DNA from: Cephalotus follicularis
Lineage: Eukaryota; Streptophyta; Magnoliopsida; Oxalidales; Cephalotaceae
Direction: 5' to 3'
Assembly: GCA_001972305.1 (NCBI GenBank)
Contig: BDDD01000435.1
Location: 362,581 to 426,580, forward strand
DNA length: 64,000 nt
In this document: piece after piece, positions 60,664 to 64,000 of the stretch
How the letters are laid out: every line of letters starts with the position of its first letter
How positions within the stretch are numbered: position 1 is the first letter of the stretch
Program-made: the position numbers and the translations under genes
Notes under the pieces: generated by a model
What the model was told of the DNA's origin: nothing
The model's database searches: none
Seen by the model: the letters and a program-made list of their open reading frames with translations, nothing else

Positions 60664-61359
60664 GTTTTAGGTTCTTTTGAGAGTAAAAATGGCTAACCTG
60701 AGATATGTGTATGATTGGCGAATTTATAGTGCTAGCTTGTAACCGTTTGAGCATGAATCTCGGAGGTGACTGCTGTGCCCCTAAGGAAATGCCGAGTATC
60801 TCGGGATTTCCCTTATTCTCCGCCTTATTTTGTGCCTGTACGTTATTGTGTCTTATCTTCCCATATTAGAAGAGATGAATCCCAAGAATGTAGGCTGATT
60901 TCATGTCTTTATCCCGTAATGGGGGAGGAGGTCCTTTGACGAATGTCCGAGGATTTCGTCCTCTGACAGAAATCCGAGGACCTCATTTACCTCATTTGTT
61001 TCCTTACCTGATACCGACAGGTTTCCTCTGCTTGACATCCACCGAATCTTTAAATTCATTGTATATCCGTGAACTAGAGCAGAGGAACACGTGGCGCATT
61101 GAGTAACGATAGATTTTTCTCCACATCAATTATATTAGAGTCCAATAACTTAAAAAATTTTAGTTTTACTTTTTATATATATTAGCGAAAAATAATAATA
61201 TTAGTATTTTAAACTTATTACATTGGATATAATGTTTTAAATAACCTCTTAATTACTTAAACCTAAAACCTAACAACACCTAACCGAATACAATATTAGA
61301 ATCAGTTTTTTTTTTCTCAATCTTCTACTCTACAATTAGTATTCACCGTTTGATATACT
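60664..61359. repeat. right copy of the 0.69-kb direct repeat; its first 465 bp are a partial Tat-type solo LTR
   Basis: It begins exactly at the outer end of the chromovirus LTR and matches 45834-46526, including 230 bp beyond the LTR's ATTAT. Differences are scattered at roughly 5 percent by eye. Confidence 0.85.
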
Positions 61360-61435
61360 TTCGCATCCGTCAGTAATTTTGTCACAACATTTTTTTTATT
61401 GAAAAGTTTACTAACGTAAATGCAACATTTTATAT

Positions 61436-63471
61436 TGTTGGGTTTTTAGATAAATGATTTGATGTTTATATCTCTTGAAACATATTAGAAATATTTCTAG
61501 GATAAAAAATATTATTAAGATATTGATCAACGGAATTAGACTTAAAGTTTTGCATGCTTAAAGGTTGAAATCCAGAAATTTGGCATTGTTAGTCGACCAA
61601 CAAATGTTATTAGTCGACCAAGTATCTTCATGGTTAGAAAAATATGAAGAAAACTTGAAATTAATCGACCAACTTTTCCTATTAGTCGACTAAGTTGTTC
61701 AGTATGGAAAGCCATTTGTAGGCCAGCTTTATTGATCAACCAAGTCCTGATATTAGTCTATCAACTCCTTATTAGTCAACCAAGTGTGCCATTTTAGTCG
61801 ACCGACAGTGGCTCTTTATTTTTGAGAGTTTGTGATATGGGAAAAAATCTGTTTATACTAAGAAGGACACGTGTCCTCCGCGGACGTAGCCAAGTGTTCA
61901 GGGGCTTTGAAGCTCACATAGACACTGGTCAGAGGAAGCTCAGCAACACACGTCAGTGAAGCGGGAGAGGAGATCCTCCTCAAACATCAAAGCCGAGGAG
62001 CTCTTACTTGGTTACATGGCAGAGGACGTCTTCCTCGGCACCAGTGCCGAGGACCTCCTCTTCGACGGCATTACAGGAGACCTCCTCCTCAGCAGTATGG
62101 AAGAGGACCTAGCACCCCAGGCACAGGATCAGAAGAAGCTCTAAACGTTGAAGACCTTGAAGCGGATAAGAGACCAGAGGATCTCTCTCATCCTCATCCT
62201 CCTCCTCTTCTTCAGGATGAAGCCGCAGATTCAGCCTATAATTCAGGGAATGATCTCTTCAAATATGGAAAAATAAGATATGATAAACGTCCTACAAAGA
62301 AAGTATCAACCAATCTGGCGGAGATCAAGGGAAATGACCGAGACCCTCGGCATTTCCTTAGGGGATAACAATCACCTCCATTTTTCACACTCATACAGTT
62401 ACCAACCAGCTCTATAAATATCAGTTTCACAAACTGTACAAAGGTCAGCCATTTTAGCATCCTAAAGAACCTAGTTTTCCCTGTGCATCTACTAACTTGA
62501 GCGTCGGAGTATCCCCGGGAGAACAACCTCTTGGACCTTCTACTTTTGTCTTCTTTTGTGCAGGGATTCTCAACCACCTTTCTCGGACAGATTGCAACGT
62601 TCCCATTAACAAATCAAAGCCCTCCACGTAGGGTACTGTTGAAGGAAGGTTTTCTGCATCAACAGTTTGTATGCTCTGTAAAATTAGTCAACCAACTAGG
62701 TTTATTAGTTGACTAATTTGTCTCAACGGTCAAAGTTTTTAAATACTTAGTCGACCAATTAAACAATTAGTCAACAAATTTTGTGAAACTTTTAATAATC
62801 ACTTGTTTCAAGGCTCTAACGGCTACCTACCTACTTCCAACGGCTAGTAACACTTTTTTACTATAAATTGATGAGTTTTGAAGCTCAAAAACATCAAGAA
62901 ACAACTTGCAAAAGTGAGAATCAAATCAAAGTACTCAAGCTTATTGTTAAAGCTCTTCTCCGTTGTAAAAGCTCTCATTGTGCTTTTCATTTGTTTACTT
63001 TGTTTTGAGAGTGGTGTGTAAATCATTCAAGCTATATCCAACTTTCTAGAAGTTACATAAACCCACTACCTTGTATTCAAATCAAAATCAAAATTATAAA
63101 AGGTTAGTCATACTTTAGAGAGAGAAAAGGGAGTTTGAGTGAAGAACCGAGGTCAATCATTCCGAAGTTGTAAGATGTAGATTTGCTCACGTAAACCTAA
63201 TCAATCTTGTATTCGGGTGAATACTAGTGGAACTCACGAGTACTTGAAGAAGTGAACGTAGACAACAAGTTCGTCGAACTACTATAAACTTGTTTGCTCT
63301 CTCTATGTCTACTTTTTTATTTTACTTGAAATTATCTTGTGATACATAAATTGTTGACAATATTTATTTTGAACTAAAATCTTCTTTTTCAAATTAATTG
63401 TCAAAAAATCATAAAATCGGTTAAAACTCAATTCACCTCCCCCTTTTTTTGGGTTGTCTATCAGGTCTACA
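61436..63471 (+). mobile_element. solo LTR, Copia-like, with a nested Tat-type solo LTR
   Basis: It begins TGTTGGGTTTTTAGAT and ends GGTCTACA between perfect TATAT repeats (61431-61435, 63472-63476). Without the nested 832-bp LTR it is about 1.2 kb. The left half is rich in TTAGTCGACCAA motifs (61590-61810, resumed at 62690-62770), and a CTATAAATTGATGAG TATA region lies near 62860. LTRs of this style occur in large plant Copia families. No internal region is present. Assignment to Copia rests on style only. Confidence 0.75.
61833..62664 (+). mobile_element. solo LTR, Tat-type family, fourth copy
   Basis: 832 bp between perfect GTTTG repeats (61828-61832, 62665-62669). Here the LTR is in plus orientation, opening TGATATGGGAAAAAATC and ending TTTTCTGCATCAACA. 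It contains GCCGAGGA/CCTCGGCA iterations at about 61980-62110. Confidence 0.88.
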
Positions 63472-63476
63472 TATAT

Positions 63477-64000
63477 TACTTAAAATTTTAGGGTGGACTA
63501 GGCTCACGCTTCGGTTAGCTTTGAATTCGAGTCTTTACATAACATTAAAGGCTCTATCTTGACACATACTAGTAAAGGAGCTTCAAGTGCTATGTTCGTA
63601 AAGACCTTTCACCATTCGTCCGAGCTGGAATGCATATATATGAAATATGGGACACTGGCTTATAATAGCTTGCGTTGGAATATAAGGTTGGCTATTTTAA
63701 TATTGATCTAGAAAGATGAGATGGAATCTAGAAGTGTTTGATTTAGTTAAGATAAGGTAGTTTACTTGCTCATTTGGTGCATTAATCCAATAAATTATAA
63801 TCACATATGATTAATTATAATTTTGTCTCCATATATTTAACAAATTTTATTCTTATACTTATGGGATTATATATTTTTTTATTAGTACATAATTATATCG
63901 TGTATTGAACTCACACACTATTAATTTGATGAGCTACAAATCACGATGTAAAATTGATTCAAATGACCGTTTTGTTTTGTGTATTAAAATTTGTAGGAAT
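63477..64000. other. AT-rich spacer at the right window edge
   Basis: No gene, RNA or bounded repeat was recognised. Confidence 0.6.

Overview
This window is nuclear DNA from a flowering plant, most likely a eudicot. The evidence is the plant-type genes with short GT-AG introns, the AT-rich spacers, and the mix of plant L1 LINE, Ty1/Copia, Tat-lineage and Tekay/Del-type Ty3/Gypsy elements and hAT-type MITEs. I cannot name the species. A run of Ns at 50915-50990 shows this is a draft scaffold.

Layout. (1) 62-9980, minus: most of a SKI3-like gene, the TPR scaffold of the Ski complex that feeds RNA to the cytoplasmic exosome. It has 21 visible coding exons; the last coding part lies beyond the left edge. 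One intron carries a 5'-truncated LINE with a 13-bp target duplication, and another carries a small CCGG-rich element. (2) 12585-14778, minus: a DUF547/MIP1-leucine-zipper gene whose N- and C-terminal exons are present but whose DUF547 core exons are missing from the DNA. (3) 14.8-21.8 kb: mostly unrecognised AT-rich spacer with one complete non-autonomous hAT element (8-bp target duplication). (4) 21850-25504: a fairly young but broken Copia element inserted in a palindromic MITE. (5) 26629-27312, minus: an intact MIZU-KUSSEI1-like (DUF617) gene. (6) 31.1-33.1 kb: two solo LTRs of a Tat-type family. (7) 35035-43293: a non-autonomous Tat-like LTR element inserted into an older Gypsy remnant and itself hit by two Tekay-type solo LTRs. 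(8) 44275-44910, minus: an intact PADRE/DUF4228 gene. (9) 45.6-63.5 kb: a dense retroelement block. It holds a Tat internal region interrupted by a third Tekay-type LTR, a partial chromovirus with a 2.4-kb LTR, a 0.69-kb direct repeat on both sides of the block, and a Copia-like solo LTR with a Tat solo LTR inside it.

The four host genes are unrelated housekeeping or signalling genes on the minus strand, not a cluster. Everything between 31 and 63.5 kb except the PADRE gene is transposon-derived. I did not find a convincing new biological system. The observations most worth a second look are a 41-bp tandem array that is open in all three forward frames, an apparent autonomous/non-autonomous Tat pair, a DUF547 gene that lost its core exons while keeping compatible splice phases, and a TTGAC (W-box core) array carried by the hAT element.
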